The notes beneath the pieces are model-generated. The model was not told the origin of the DNA. It searched no databases and worked only from the letters and a program-made list of their open reading frames with translations. A stretch of DNA of 41,891 bases from Nitrospirota bacterium (GTDB lineage: Bacteria; Nitrospirota; Leptospirillia; Leptospirillales; Leptospirillaceae), in assembly GCA_021820445.1 (NCBI GenBank), contig JAKADN010000009.1:1-41891 (forward strand), in the 5' to 3' direction. This document shows, one piece after another, positions 8,367 through 16,295 of the stretch. A program made the position numbers and the translations under genes. The first letter of the stretch is position 1. Every line of letters starts with the position of its first letter.

Positions 8367-8723
8367 CTACGCGGTAAAGGGAAGAAAGAGGTCGGCCGAC
8401 CCGGCCAGCTGTCCCAGCTGAACCTGGGTTTCGAAACGGACTCCCGAAGGAAGGTCTCCGGGCCCCATTCCCCTGATTTCAGCTGTCGACTGGCAGACGA
8501 CGATCTGGGCTCCCGCCTGAAGAACGGGAAAGAGAGGGAAAGAATTCTGTCCCCGCCCGTGAACGGGTACCAGCCCAAGGATCGCGTCGTCCATCACAAA
8601 GATCGTCAGTCGGGCCCCGAGAGCCACAAACGCACTCGCAAGTCTGACGACAGTGGCATAGGGTGTCCACTCCGGACTGCGCAGAAGAAGAATCACAACC
8701 ACTGGCGCAGAGCGTGGCTCCAT
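8367..8723 (-). CDS. DsrE-superfamily protein with candidate active cysteine
   Basis: A 118-residue protein with the DsrE fold pattern: strand VVVILLLRSP, helix ATVVRLASAFVALG, strand LTIFVMDDAI, strand QIVVCQSTAEIRGM, and a final strand SADLFLPF. Its only cysteine is in the VVCQSTAEIRG segment, the place where DsrE and TusD carry their persulfide cysteine, so sulfur transfer is plausible. The start codon overlaps the stop of the membrane-anchored upstream gene by one base (TGATG), which implies translational coupling. Reads as the catalytic member of the DsrE-like set in this cluster. Confidence 0.75.
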   Translation of the reverse strand: MEPRSAPVVVILLLRSPEWTPYATVVRLASAFVALGARLTIFVMDDAILGLVPVHGRGQNSFPLFPVLQAGAQIVVCQSTAEIRGMGPGDLPSGVRFETQVQLGQLAGSADLFLPFTA

Positions 8724-9367
8724 CAGGCGCTCTGCGCCCCGATCTTTTCAGTCCCCGGAGCAAGCTCCTCGAATCGTTTGGCCAAGGAGAAAATTCGCGC
8801 GAGAGTCCCCATCATGGCATCGGGAAGGGTTTCGGCCACTCCCTCGAACTGTTTGCTCGCAATCAGAGAACCATCCCAGAGAAGTATCTGGTTATAGGAT
8901 GTCATGGCGCCAACCTCCCGAGAAAGATCCGGCGACCGCATGATGAGCGCAGCCCTGGCGGGATCCTGCGAACGGACATCGAAGGGCAGTCCGGGAACAG
9001 GAACAGAGGGTCCCACCTCCTCTTCGAGCTTGGCCTTCTGGTCCGGTTTCGGGTCCCTGAAGCCGTTTTTCTGCAGCAGGAGCACTTTGTCCGGCGTGGA
9101 AACTCCCAGTTCCACGACAAGATTCAGAACGCTCACCGTATGATTTTCTGCCGTATGAAAAAATATCTTAACCGGACGACCTTCATAGCTCCCGGACAGA
9201 TACGGGTAGGCCCAAATGGCCGATCTTCCGGCCGCCCCGGAGAGGCCCGATGCAAGCTCGGTAAAGGCAGCGAATATTTTTTGTCGATTCACGAAGCCAT
9301 GTACAAAAAAACCTAGGCCTATTGCCGCGATAACGCCAAAGAATGTCAGGGGAATGTAACTGATCAT
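8723..9367 (-). CDS. Membrane-anchored protein of unknown function
   Basis: A 214-residue protein with one N-terminal membrane helix (ISYIPLTFFGVIAAIGLGFFVHGF, about residues 2-25) followed by a soluble domain. The domain contains YLSGSYEGRPVKIFFHTAEN and LFLPF-like strands and ends in a helix KRFEELAPG. I do not recognise the family. It is the first gene of the run that continues into the DsrE-like genes with a one-base overlap, so it could anchor that complex to the membrane. A 26-bp palindrome lies just upstream. Confidence 0.6.
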   Translation of the reverse strand: MISYIPLTFFGVIAAIGLGFFVHGFVNRQKIFAAFTELASGLSGAAGRSAIWAYPYLSGSYEGRPVKIFFHTAENHTVSVLNLVVELGVSTPDKVLLLQKNGFRDPKPDQKAKLEEEVGPSVPVPGLPFDVRSQDPARAALIMRSPDLSREVGAMTSYNQILLWDGSLIASKQFEGVAETLPDAMMGTLARIFSLAKRFEELAPGTEKIGAQSA

Positions 9368-9390
9368 AAAGAGGGCCTCGAATCATGAGG

Positions 9391-9416
9391 CGGAGGGGAG
9401 AGATCTCTCCCCTCCG
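9391..9416. repeat. Perfect 26-bp palindrome in the DsrE-cluster leader
   Basis: 13-base arms CGGAGGGGAGAGA and TCTCTCCCCTCCG with no spacer, 23 bases after the YCF48 stop and 24 bases before ATG 9367. In RNA it gives an 11-bp stem with a GATC loop. It could be a terminator or attenuator, an mRNA end stabiliser, or an operator. The T-run needed for a classical terminator is missing on both strands. Confidence 0.8.
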
Positions 9417-9438
9417 ATCGATTAAAGCGGTCGGAAGA

Positions 9439-10500
9439 TCAGGAGTGCAGGATCATGCCCCCGACTCCGACAACCCATCCATGGGAGCTGTCCGGAAAGG
9501 TCATGCCATACAGGTCGAGGTTTGTCCCGCTCTTGACGAGAGTCCAGTGGTTGCCTCCATCGACCGTTTTCAGGAAAATCCCCAAAACCCCCGTCACATA
9601 TCCCACCTTGTCGTTCAGAAAAACGACGGTATGAAGATCGTTGGATTCGCGCTCCATGCCGGCGACGCTCCAGGTGAGGGGTCCGCGGCCCGGACCATTC
9701 TGTATGACCCAGCTCTGTCCACCGTTCGACGTGTATTCGATGATGCCATGGGTGCCAACGACCCATCCCCGGTTCTGGTCAACGAAGGTCACGCCGTACA
9801 GGTCCTTTCGGACGGGATTGTTCTGCTTCTTCCAGGTGTTTCCTCCGTCCGACGTCGCAAGGATCAGGCCTTCCTGACCCACGGCCCAGCCGTGGCTGGC
9901 ATCCCCCTTGAGGAAGGCCACCTTCATGATCCACTGGGCGGTGTCGGTCGACACCTTCGCCCAATGGGAGCCACCATCGGTCGTGTGGAGGAGCGTGCCG
10001 GCGAACCCCGAAACCCACCCGTTCTGGGGGTCCGTGAATGTCACCGAGTAAAGATCGAAGGGGACACCCGTTTCTTGTGTCGCCCAGGTCTTGCCCCCGT
10101 CTTCGGTCGAAAGAATGAGTCCGTTGTTTCCTACGGCCCAGCCGTGGGAGGAATCCACAAAGTCCACCGAATGGATCCAGTGCGTTGTACCGGTATTGAG
10201 GGGAGACCAGGTCTTGCCCGCATCGGTGGTGTGGATGATCACACCGGAGGCGCCGGAGACCCAGCCTTCGCTGGCATTGATGAAATAGACTCCATCAAAA
10301 GGGACCCCGATCCCCAGAGAATCCGCAAAGGTCCACCGGTCTGCCGCCGAGGCTGGCGGAAGGGTCAATCCTGGAGAGGCGATTCCTGTTCCGACAAGGA
10401 AAGCCGCCACGGATCCGGCCACCAGTCCCGAGGCAAGCCGGCTGCGAATCTTTCCAACCCACGTCGTTCCTTCCGTTTTTTCCTGCCCATATTTTCCCAT
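9439..10500 (-). CDS. Secreted YCF48-family beta-propeller
   Basis: A 353-residue protein. ATG at 10500 is chosen because GGAGGG lies 4-9 bases upstream; a longer frame to 10743 has no ribosome-binding site. The N-terminus is a signal peptide with a cleavage motif PASA-AD near residue 52. The mature part consists of repeated blades with GWAVG or GWVSG and TTDGGxTW motifs, about seven copies, as in the photosystem II assembly factor YCF48 and its many bacterial homologues. In non-photosynthetic bacteria the role is unknown; an assembly or scaffold function in the periplasm is inferred. It has its own promoter at 10668-10696. Confidence 0.88.
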   Translation of the reverse strand: MGKYGQEKTEGTTWVGKIRSRLASGLVAGSVAAFLVGTGIASPGLTLPPASAADRWTFADSLGIGVPFDGVYFINASEGWVSGASGVIIHTTDAGKTWSPLNTGTTHWIHSVDFVDSSHGWAVGNNGLILSTEDGGKTWATQETGVPFDLYSVTFTDPQNGWVSGFAGTLLHTTDGGSHWAKVSTDTAQWIMKVAFLKGDASHGWAVGQEGLILATSDGGNTWKKQNNPVRKDLYGVTFVDQNRGWVVGTHGIIEYTSNGGQSWVIQNGPGRGPLTWSVAGMERESNDLHTVVFLNDKVGYVTGVLGIFLKTVDGGNHWTLVKSGTNLDLYGMTFPDSSHGWVVGVGGMILHS

Positions 10501-10550
10501 GCAATCCCTCCGGATCCGAGTTGTTTTTATAATAACGCCACAATTTAGGA

Positions 10551-10570
10551 GGAAGGCTCTCCCGCCTTCC
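10551..10570 (-). promoter_or_regulatory. Leader hairpin of the YCF48 gene
   Basis: GGAAGGC-TCTCCC-GCCTTCC, perfect 7-bp stem with a 6-base loop, inside the predicted 160-base leader and about 50 bases before the start codon. It could influence transcript stability or translation. Confidence 0.4.
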
Positions 10571-10667
10571 GCAAAACGCGGAGAACGACACACCAGAGAA
10601 GGAGGAAGGCCATTCCCTGGAAAGGAAAGCAAAACATGCTCATTGCCGAAATCGGAAAATGACCTTG

Positions 10668-10696
10668 ATTGTATCCACAATCCATCGACATTGCAA
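10668..10696 (-). promoter_or_regulatory. Sigma-70-type promoter for the YCF48 gene
   Basis: On the minus strand TTGCAA (10696-10691), a 17-base spacer and TACAAT (10673-10668). An inverted repeat GATTGT-ATCC-ACAATC (10667-10682) overlaps the -10 hexamer and could be an operator. Confidence 0.55.
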
Positions 10697-10728
10697 TCTA
10701 TGCGGGCTTGAAGACATATCGCGAACTT

Positions 10729-10754
10729 CGAAGCTGAACCCATTCAGAGCTTCG
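10729..10754 (-). terminator. Hairpin after the secreted unknown gene
   Basis: CGAAGCT and AGCTTCG pair perfectly; an inner CTGA/TCAG extension is offset by two bases. It lies 36 bases past the stop of the gene ending at 10790. No T-run follows, so factor-independent termination is uncertain. Confidence 0.35.
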
Positions 10755-10789
10755 TCATCTTCCCTCTGGCCTCTGGGTCGGTTTTCCTT

Positions 10790-12022
10790 TTATGGAGAGA
10801 TCCGGTAGAGATGGGAACGTCCGAAAATGATCAGGTCCCGACCATCGGAGGAAAAAGTCTTCATCCGGGGATGGGATCCGGCCGGCAAAGCCACCAAGGT
10901 TCCCCTCTCCCTGATCAGGCGAGCAAAGTCAAAGGACTCCCTGGACTGAAGTTTTTCGATTAAGGAATAAAGGCGGGCCGGGTTCACGATCGCGACAATC
11001 CATCGCTCCTTCATTCTTCTGTCCATTCCCCCGGGAGGAAACAGGTAGGCGAGACGGTTTCCCCACCAGGATGCCGCGAGAGGAAGAGCCCCCCCCGTGA
11101 TCCGATGGCAGGACGAGAGACCGGAATCCTGGCCGGTCTCGGGAATCCGGCACACCGCCGGGATCCTTCCCAGAAAAAAGCCCAATCCCTGTCCTGCGGG
11201 CAGAAGTCCCATAGAGCTCTCAACCATTGGGGAGGCTCGGACGGGTTCGTTCCGGATTTCCCCTTCCGGAGAGGGCATCCGTGATGTCAGGTAGAAGCGG
11301 CAGGAAAAACAGGGTTGGCCGGAGGAATGGGTGGCCCGCGGAACCAGGAGAGGGGGAGGGCCGGAGAAAAGCGTCGTCTCCGACGGGAGGGGCAGATAGC
11401 CGGCCGGATCCGCCCACAGCACCCTGTCGTGGAGGAAAAGGAATGGTAGCCCGGACTCGACCTTTCCACTGTCGTAACCCAGCCAGAGGATGCGCGCCTT
11501 CATGTCCAGGGATAGGAGCCTGATGGCCACGTCGGCAGATTCAGGAAAGTAGTCGACCTGGCCCGTAAGGGCCATTTTCTCATGGCCATTGACTTCGCCT
11601 ATTCCAATCTGGAAGGAGCGGACGACGGCCCCTCCCCCTCCGCGCTCTCCTCCGAGGAAAAGATGATTCCCACCGATCGCGGCTGCACGGATCCTGAATC
11701 CGGGCAGGGATGGAAGAGAGACCGTCGTCCAGGTTTCCCGCCAGAGGTCCTTCGCCCCCATGGGATGCTCAATGGTCAGGCGGGCGAGACTGGGGCTTCC
11801 TGACGGAGAAAAAAAATAATAGGCACCCGAGTCATCACGACCAAAGTCGGAGTCTCCGGCCACATGGGAGTGAGCGGGCAAAGGGAGTACAGAGAGTGAG
11901 GGGGATCCGCCCGGGGGAACGGGCGGACCTGCCAGACTTGCCGGTAGGACGACAGAGGCAAGAAACGCCCTGCCCAGAGCCCCCCCTAAGACTCTCTTTA
12001 CAAGACCGGAGCTTCCCTTCAC
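10790..12022 (-). CDS. Secreted protein of unknown function
   Basis: About 410 residues. The GTG at 12022 is chosen for its GGGAGG box about 8 bases upstream; the in-frame extension to 12070 is Arg/Gly-rich and looks untranslated. The N-terminus is signal-peptide-like (basic start, then GRAFLASVVLPASLAG). The body alternates short strand-like segments such as GAYYFFSPSG, NHLFLGGERGG and RILWLGYDSG, which could form a beta-propeller; this is a guess from pattern. Two nearby cysteines occur in QPCFSCRF. It lies upstream of the YCF48 gene on the same strand, but that gene has its own promoter. No family is recognised. Confidence 0.6.
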   Translation of the reverse strand: MKGSSGLVKRVLGGALGRAFLASVVLPASLAGPPVPPGGSPSLSVLPLPAHSHVAGDSDFGRDDSGAYYFFSPSGSPSLARLTIEHPMGAKDLWRETWTTVSLPSLPGFRIRAAAIGGNHLFLGGERGGGGAVVRSFQIGIGEVNGHEKMALTGQVDYFPESADVAIRLLSLDMKARILWLGYDSGKVESGLPFLFLHDRVLWADPAGYLPLPSETTLFSGPPPLLVPRATHSSGQPCFSCRFYLTSRMPSPEGEIRNEPVRASPMVESSMGLLPAGQGLGFFLGRIPAVCRIPETGQDSGLSSCHRITGGALPLAASWWGNRLAYLFPPGGMDRRMKERWIVAIVNPARLYSLIEKLQSRESFDFARLIRERGTLVALPAGSHPRMKTFSSDGRDLIIFGRSHLYRISP

Positions 12023-12119
12023 GCGATCGCCTCCCTTCGTGGGTCTTCCTCTCCCGTGAGCCTGTCCCACCCTACCCGGCCGGGATCACTATACCATGAA
12101 TCGGCAATGCATCCCCTTT

Positions 12120-13193
12120 TTAAAACACCACCCCTTTTTTGGCCCGTTCGTACCGGACGGGCCAGGAAACATCCTGATTCAGCCTTCTGGCGGCATGAAG
12201 CGGCCAGTAAGGATCGCGGAGCATTTCCCGGGCCAGGCTGACCGCATCGGCCTGTTCCGTGACAAGGATATGTTCGGCTTGGCCAGGATCGGTGATCATT
12301 CCCACCGCCACCACCGGAATGCCCACTTCCTGACGAATCTTCGAGGCCATGGCAGTCTGGTATCCAGGGGCTGCGGGAATGGAGGCATGCGGAACGAGTC
12401 CACCCGAGGAACAGTCGATCACGTCGACGCCTTCTTGCGCCAGGGCTTTCGCCAAAACGACCGACTGATCCGGATCCCATCCTCCCTCAACCCAATCGGT
12501 GGAAGAAATCCTGACCCAAAGCGGAAGATCCTCCGGCCAGACCTTACGAACCGTGATTGCCACCTCGAGAGGAAACCGTATCCGGTTCTCAAGTGTTCCC
12601 CCATAGCCGTCTTCCCTCCGGTTGGAGAGGGGAGAGAGAAAGGTATGGAGAAGATAGCCGTGTGCCATGTGGATCTCAAGAATCCGGAAACCGGAGGAGC
12701 GGGCCCGCAAGGCCGCCTCCCGAAATTGGGTCCGGATCCTTTCCATATCGCTCTCGTCCAAAGCTCTGGGCGGAGGCAGCCCCCCAAAGGGAACCGGACT
12801 CGGTCCCAGAGTCACCCACCCTCCGTCCTCGATCCTCACCCCGTTCCCCCCATCGAAGGGGGGCGCTGTCGAGGCCTTCCTGCCAGCATGGGCAATCTGG
12901 ATGGCTGGAACCGAGCCCTGTTCTTTCATGAAGCGGACGATCGGCGCCAGGGCCTCTCCCTGGACATCATTCCAGAGGCCGAGATCCATCGGCGTGATCC
13001 GACCCTCCGGAGAGACGGCAGAAGCTTCCACCATCACGATTCCGGCACCCCCTACGGCCCGGCTTCCGAGATGAACCATGTGCCAGTCTCCCGCCACTCC
13101 GTCTGGGGTCGCATACTGGCACATGGGAGAGACACAGATTCTGTTTTTCGAGGTCACCCCACGGACCGTCCATGGATCAAACAAACGGGCCAT
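12120..13193 (-). CDS. namA: Old Yellow Enzyme-type NADPH:flavin oxidoreductase, YqjM/NamA class
   Basis: A 357-residue TIM-barrel flavoenzyme that uses FMN and NAD(P)H to reduce activated C=C bonds of enones and related electrophiles. Class-defining features: SPMCQYA with C25 in the position of the redox-tuning Cys of YqjM; QIAHAGRKAS, carrying a substrate-binding His; HMAHGYLLHTFLSPLSNRR followed by DGYGG; and a final VRYERAKK where YqjM-type enzymes carry arginines. ATG at 13193 follows AGGAGGGGGA closely. Typically induced by electrophile or oxidative stress. The divergent region 13194-13383 contains two palindromes that may control it. Confidence 0.88.
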   Translation of the reverse strand: MARLFDPWTVRGVTSKNRICVSPMCQYATPDGVAGDWHMVHLGSRAVGGAGIVMVEASAVSPEGRITPMDLGLWNDVQGEALAPIVRFMKEQGSVPAIQIAHAGRKASTAPPFDGGNGVRIEDGGWVTLGPSPVPFGGLPPPRALDESDMERIRTQFREAALRARSSGFRILEIHMAHGYLLHTFLSPLSNRREDGYGGTLENRIRFPLEVAITVRKVWPEDLPLWVRISSTDWVEGGWDPDQSVVLAKALAQEGVDVIDCSSGGLVPHASIPAAPGYQTAMASKIRQEVGIPVVAVGMITDPGQAEHILVTEQADAVSLAREMLRDPYWPLHAARRLNQDVSWPVRYERAKKGVVF

Positions 13194-13227
13194 TCCCCCT
13201 CCTGCTCATAAAATCCCCACGTCAAAC

Positions 13228-13245
13228 GTGTTCTTTATCGAACAC
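13228..13245. promoter_or_regulatory. Inverted repeat in the namA divergent region
   Basis: GTGTTC-(6)-GAACAC, perfect 6-base arms, 35 bases upstream of the namA start. Likely operator for a dimeric regulator. It contains TTCTTTA, also found in the second palindrome 41 bases away. Confidence 0.4.
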
Positions 13246-13271
13246 AATCCGAAGAATGAAACAATGATTAT

Positions 13272-13286
13272 TTCTTTAATAAAGAA
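13272..13286. promoter_or_regulatory. 15-bp palindrome in the namA divergent region
   Basis: TTCTTTA-A-TAAAGAA, perfect 7-base arms around one central base, just upstream of the -35 element for the small membrane protein. Shares TTCTTTA with the repeat at 13228-13245. Confidence 0.4.
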
Positions 13287-13294
13287 TACTTGCG

Positions 13295-13323
13295 TTGATC
13301 ATCACCCCCTGCCCTCCTACAAT
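13295..13323 (+). promoter_or_regulatory. Sigma-70-type promoter for the small membrane protein
   Basis: TTGATC (13295-13300), 17-base spacer, TACAAT (13318-13323). Transcription would begin near 13330, about 54 bases before ATG 13384. Confidence 0.5.
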
Positions 13324-13383
13324 GAAAAAAGACCCGGAAAAATGGACAGCCCGGGACAATCGATTCGAGAAAGGACAACGCCA

Positions 13384-13515
13384 ATGCTAGGACCATCCGC
13401 CAATCCGGCCATGATCGTCGGTGTCATCACTGCCTTTTTTCTCCTGACAGGTTACCTCTCCTACCTGATGGGAAAAAAGGATTCCGGATCAGGCCACAAG
13501 GGAGCAAGCTTCTAA
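13384..13515 (+). CDS. Small single-pass membrane protein, 43 residues
   Basis: ATG at 13384 is preceded by AAGGA about 8 bases upstream and by a plausible promoter. One membrane helix is clear (MIVGVITAFFLLTGYLSYLMG, about residues 10-30) followed by a short Lys/Gly/Ser tail. The size and layout recall small respiratory-complex subunits or regulatory membrane peptides, but no family is recognised. A strong hairpin follows at 13542-13569, consistent with a monocistronic transcript. The start given here is the last plausible ATG of a longer open frame; the upstream part lacks a ribosome-binding site. Confidence 0.55.
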   Translation: MLGPSANPAMIVGVITAFFLLTGYLSYLMGKKDSGSGHKGASF

Positions 13516-13541
13516 AACCTCTCTAAAATCATGGCGAGGCT

Positions 13542-13569
13542 CCGGCTGCTCCCTCCCGGGAGCGGCCGG
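13542..13569 (+). terminator. Strong hairpin after the small membrane-protein gene
   Basis: CCGGC and GCTCCC pair with GGGAGC and GCCGG across a TCCC loop, with one T/G pair inside the stem. It starts 27 bases after the stop codon. No U-tract follows, so it may need Rho or only stabilise the 3' end. Confidence 0.5.
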
Positions 13570-13728
13570 GATACCCGCCCATCCTGCTGAAAATATTTTC
13601 TTCTCCTTCTTCATCCTTAGCACCGCTCAAGATCTCAAACGGGATATGCTATCCTGTGAATCCAGAAAGTCTGCCATCCCCAGACAGGATAGCGAAGCCC
13701 GCTTCTGGACAAACGGAAAGGACCCGCC

Positions 13729-15219
13729 ATGTTGGACGACATCCTCCACCGCTCCCCGATTCCCTTTCTGGTCGCCGGAGAATGGCAGGACAGCAGCTCC
13801 CGAATCTCTCCCCACCGTCTTGACTCCTTCATAAAAAAACTGCCGGGTTTTCCGGGGGAGCGACCCGCCTGGACTGTCGCCAGGCCTGGAACCGAAGATG
13901 TCCTGAGGGCGGCCGACTCTGTTTCCGTAGGCCAAAGAATCCTTTCTTCCCTGCCTCGCCATCGGCTGCGGGAGATTCTGGATCGGACGGCCACACTTCT
14001 GGCGGATCACAGGAACTTCCTGGCCGGACTGATCTGCGCCGAGGTCGGGAAACCTATTTCAGCCGCCCTGTCCGAGGTCGACCGGGCCATCACCACCTTT
14101 CGCGTGGCAGCCTCTTGTACAGAAACCGACGGATTTGCCTCCCTTCCAGGGGAGATCGTTCCCCAGGGGACCGGCATGCTTGGGCTCGTGGATCGCGTCT
14201 CGAATGGACCGGTGCTTGCGATCACTCCTTACAATTTCCCACTCAATCTCCTTGCCCACAAGGTCGCACCGGCCATTGCCACCGGAAGCGCTCTTATCGT
14301 CAAACCCGCCCCCCTGGGGATGACAGTGGCCATCGCCCTGGGGGCTCTTCTTCTCGAGGCCGGCCTTCCTCCCGAAGCCCTGTCGGTATTGCCTTGCGAT
14401 TTGCCCGATGCCGAGCGTCTCATCTCGCATCCCGCCCTGCCTGTCATTTCCTTTACGGGATCGGCCCTCGTCGGATGGAACATCCGGGACCGCGTTCCAC
14501 GGAAAAAAGTCCTGCTCGAACTGGGGGGAAGCGCCGCAGTCATGGTTTGGGAAGACGGATGGTCGACCGATCTGCTGGACCGCCTGCTGGCAGGCGCCTA
14601 CGCCTACGCGGGACAGGTCTGCATCTCGATCCAGAGAATTCTCGTCGCACGTCCCCTTTATGAGCGGGTCCGCGACGGTCTGGTCGAAAAAATACGGGGA
14701 CTCGACGCGGAAGGACGGATCGGGGACCTCTCATCGCCCCGAACCCTGATGGGGCCGCTCATTCGGCAAAGCCATGCGGACAACGTCAGAAAAAAAGTGG
14801 AGGAGGCTGTCGGACGGGGCGGAAGGCTCCTTCTGCCGCTCCGGCAGGAGGGAACACTTCTCTATCCGACCCTTCTCGCCGAAACCTCGGCCGAATGGCC
14901 AATCGAACAGGAAGAGATCTTCGGTCCGGTCGCAACGATCAATTCCTTCGAAACCCCCGAAGAGGCGATTGCACGTATCAACCACTCCCGGTACGGGATC
15001 CAGGCCGGGATCTTCAGCCGCTCGATCGACCGGGCCATCGGATGGGCCAGGAAGATCGAGGCGGGCGGAGTCCTTATCAATGAGATCCCGACATTCCGGC
15101 TCGACCACTGGCCTTACGGAGGGATCAAGGAGTCCGGATTGGGATTTGAAGGGGTCCGCTATGCCATGGAGGAAATGACCCGGCCCCGACTGCTGGCGAT
15201 CCGGATCCCTCTCTCCTAA
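13729..15219 (+). CDS. Aldehyde dehydrogenase superfamily protein
   Basis: A 496-residue NAD(P)-dependent aldehyde dehydrogenase. Catalytic and cofactor residues are in place: N170 in PYNFPLN, the general base E264 in LELGGSAA, and the nucleophile C298 in AGQVCISIQR. EEIFGPV and the C-terminal GGIKESGLG are also present. AGQVCISIQR is seen in lactaldehyde or glyceraldehyde-3-phosphate-type (GapN-like) groups rather than in betaine or retinal dehydrogenases; the substrate remains open. ATG at 13729 has AAGGA upstream. The gene meets FBPase tail to tail with overlapping stop codons, so no terminator separates them. Confidence 0.88.
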   Translation: MLDDILHRSPIPFLVAGEWQDSSSRISPHRLDSFIKKLPGFPGERPAWTVARPGTEDVLRAADSVSVGQRILSSLPRHRLREILDRTATLLADHRNFLAGLICAEVGKPISAALSEVDRAITTFRVAASCTETDGFASLPGEIVPQGTGMLGLVDRVSNGPVLAITPYNFPLNLLAHKVAPAIATGSALIVKPAPLGMTVAIALGALLLEAGLPPEALSVLPCDLPDAERLISHPALPVISFTGSALVGWNIRDRVPRKKVLLELGGSAAVMVWEDGWSTDLLDRLLAGAYAYAGQVCISIQRILVARPLYERVRDGLVEKIRGLDAEGRIGDLSSPRTLMGPLIRQSHADNVRKKVEEAVGRGGRLLLPLRQEGTLLYPTLLAETSAEWPIEQEEIFGPVATINSFETPEEAIARINHSRYGIQAGIFSRSIDRAIGWARKIEAGGVLINEIPTFRLDHWPYGGIKESGLGFEGVRYAMEEMTRPRLLAIRIPLS

Positions 15220-16259
15220 TTCGGCTCGGGGGATCCCGAAATTCGGGAGAACTCCTGAACGCGCTCCCGGGATCCCACGATGAGAGCCACCCGTTGGTGA
15301 ATGTGCGTGGCCGGAAGTTCAAGGATGGGTTTTTGGCCGTTTGTGGCAAGCCCCCCGGCCGCCCGTGCGATGAAGGCCATGGGAATGGCTTCGAAGAGAA
15401 GACGCAGTTTCCCTTCCGGATGGCCTCCACCGTTCCCTTTTGGGAGATCTCCGGGATAGATGTAGATCCCTCCCTTGAGAAGGTTGCGGTGGAAGTCCAT
15501 GACGAGGGCCCCCACATAACGGGCGCTCCACGAAGAATGGGAGTGGAGGGTATCGACATAGGCCTGAACCCCCCGGTCCCACCGGGTATAGTTGGCGGTG
15601 TTGATGCTGACGATTTGTCCCCCGCCATCGGGAAATCGGACCGGACCCGGTAGCGGCAGGAATCCTCCCGATGCGGGATCGAGAGCGTACATCCGCACCT
15701 CCTCACGGAAAGCGACCACCATGAGGGTCGAAACGCTGTATAGGACATAGACGGCGCAAACCACATCCTGGACGGATTCGAGAATGGCCCTCGAAGGATC
15801 CTCGTTCCCATCCCTCGACCTGTACAAGGCAAAGATCGATCCGACAGGGCCTGAAACGGCCAGATTGGAAGAGCCGTCGAGGGGATCCATCGCCACATAG
15901 AACGAATCCGTGGGACAGGGAAAAACTTCGGGCTTTTCCCTCTCCTCCGAAACCAGCACAGAAACTCTTCCGGAGGCTCCCAACAAGCCGGAAAAAACCT
16001 CCTGGGCGATTTCGTCAAAGGCCTGGACCTCTTCGCCCTGGACATTGACCTGCCCCGAACTTCCCGTCAGTCCGTGAAGAGGACCCAGAGCAAGCCTGTG
16101 GGAAACCTCCCGCCCCCCTTCGGCGACACTCTCGAGGATTTCCCTCACTGCGATCCGCTCACCGGTCGTAAAATCCGGAGCCTTTTCAACGAACTCCTCA
16201 AGAGAAAGCCGGCTCTCTCTTTCATGGTGAATCTTCCGACCCGACCTGTTTTCCTGCAA
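15216..16259 (-). CDS. fbp: Fructose-1,6-bisphosphatase, class I
   Basis: Hydrolyses fructose 1,6-bisphosphate to fructose 6-phosphate in gluconeogenesis and, in autotrophs, in carbon fixation. 347 residues. Class I signatures: VSEEREKP, the metal-binding MDPLDGSSNL, and SARYVGALVMDFHRNLLKGG; LFEAIPMAFIARAAGG near the C-terminus is also typical. The start is TTG at 16259: GGAGG sits 6 bases upstream and no better in-frame ATG exists before the conserved region. It is the last gene of the minus-strand run that begins at 20375, 36 bases after the CxxC protein. Confidence 0.92.
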   Translation of the reverse strand: MQENRSGRKIHHERESRLSLEEFVEKAPDFTTGERIAVREILESVAEGGREVSHRLALGPLHGLTGSSGQVNVQGEEVQAFDEIAQEVFSGLLGASGRVSVLVSEEREKPEVFPCPTDSFYVAMDPLDGSSNLAVSGPVGSIFALYRSRDGNEDPSRAILESVQDVVCAVYVLYSVSTLMVVAFREEVRMYALDPASGGFLPLPGPVRFPDGGGQIVSINTANYTRWDRGVQAYVDTLHSHSSWSARYVGALVMDFHRNLLKGGIYIYPGDLPKGNGGGHPEGKLRLLFEAIPMAFIARAAGGLATNGQKPILELPATHIHQRVALIVGSRERVQEFSRISGSPEPN

Positions 16260-16295
16260 ACGAATCCTCCTTCTTAACTGACTGGGTCCCGGGCC

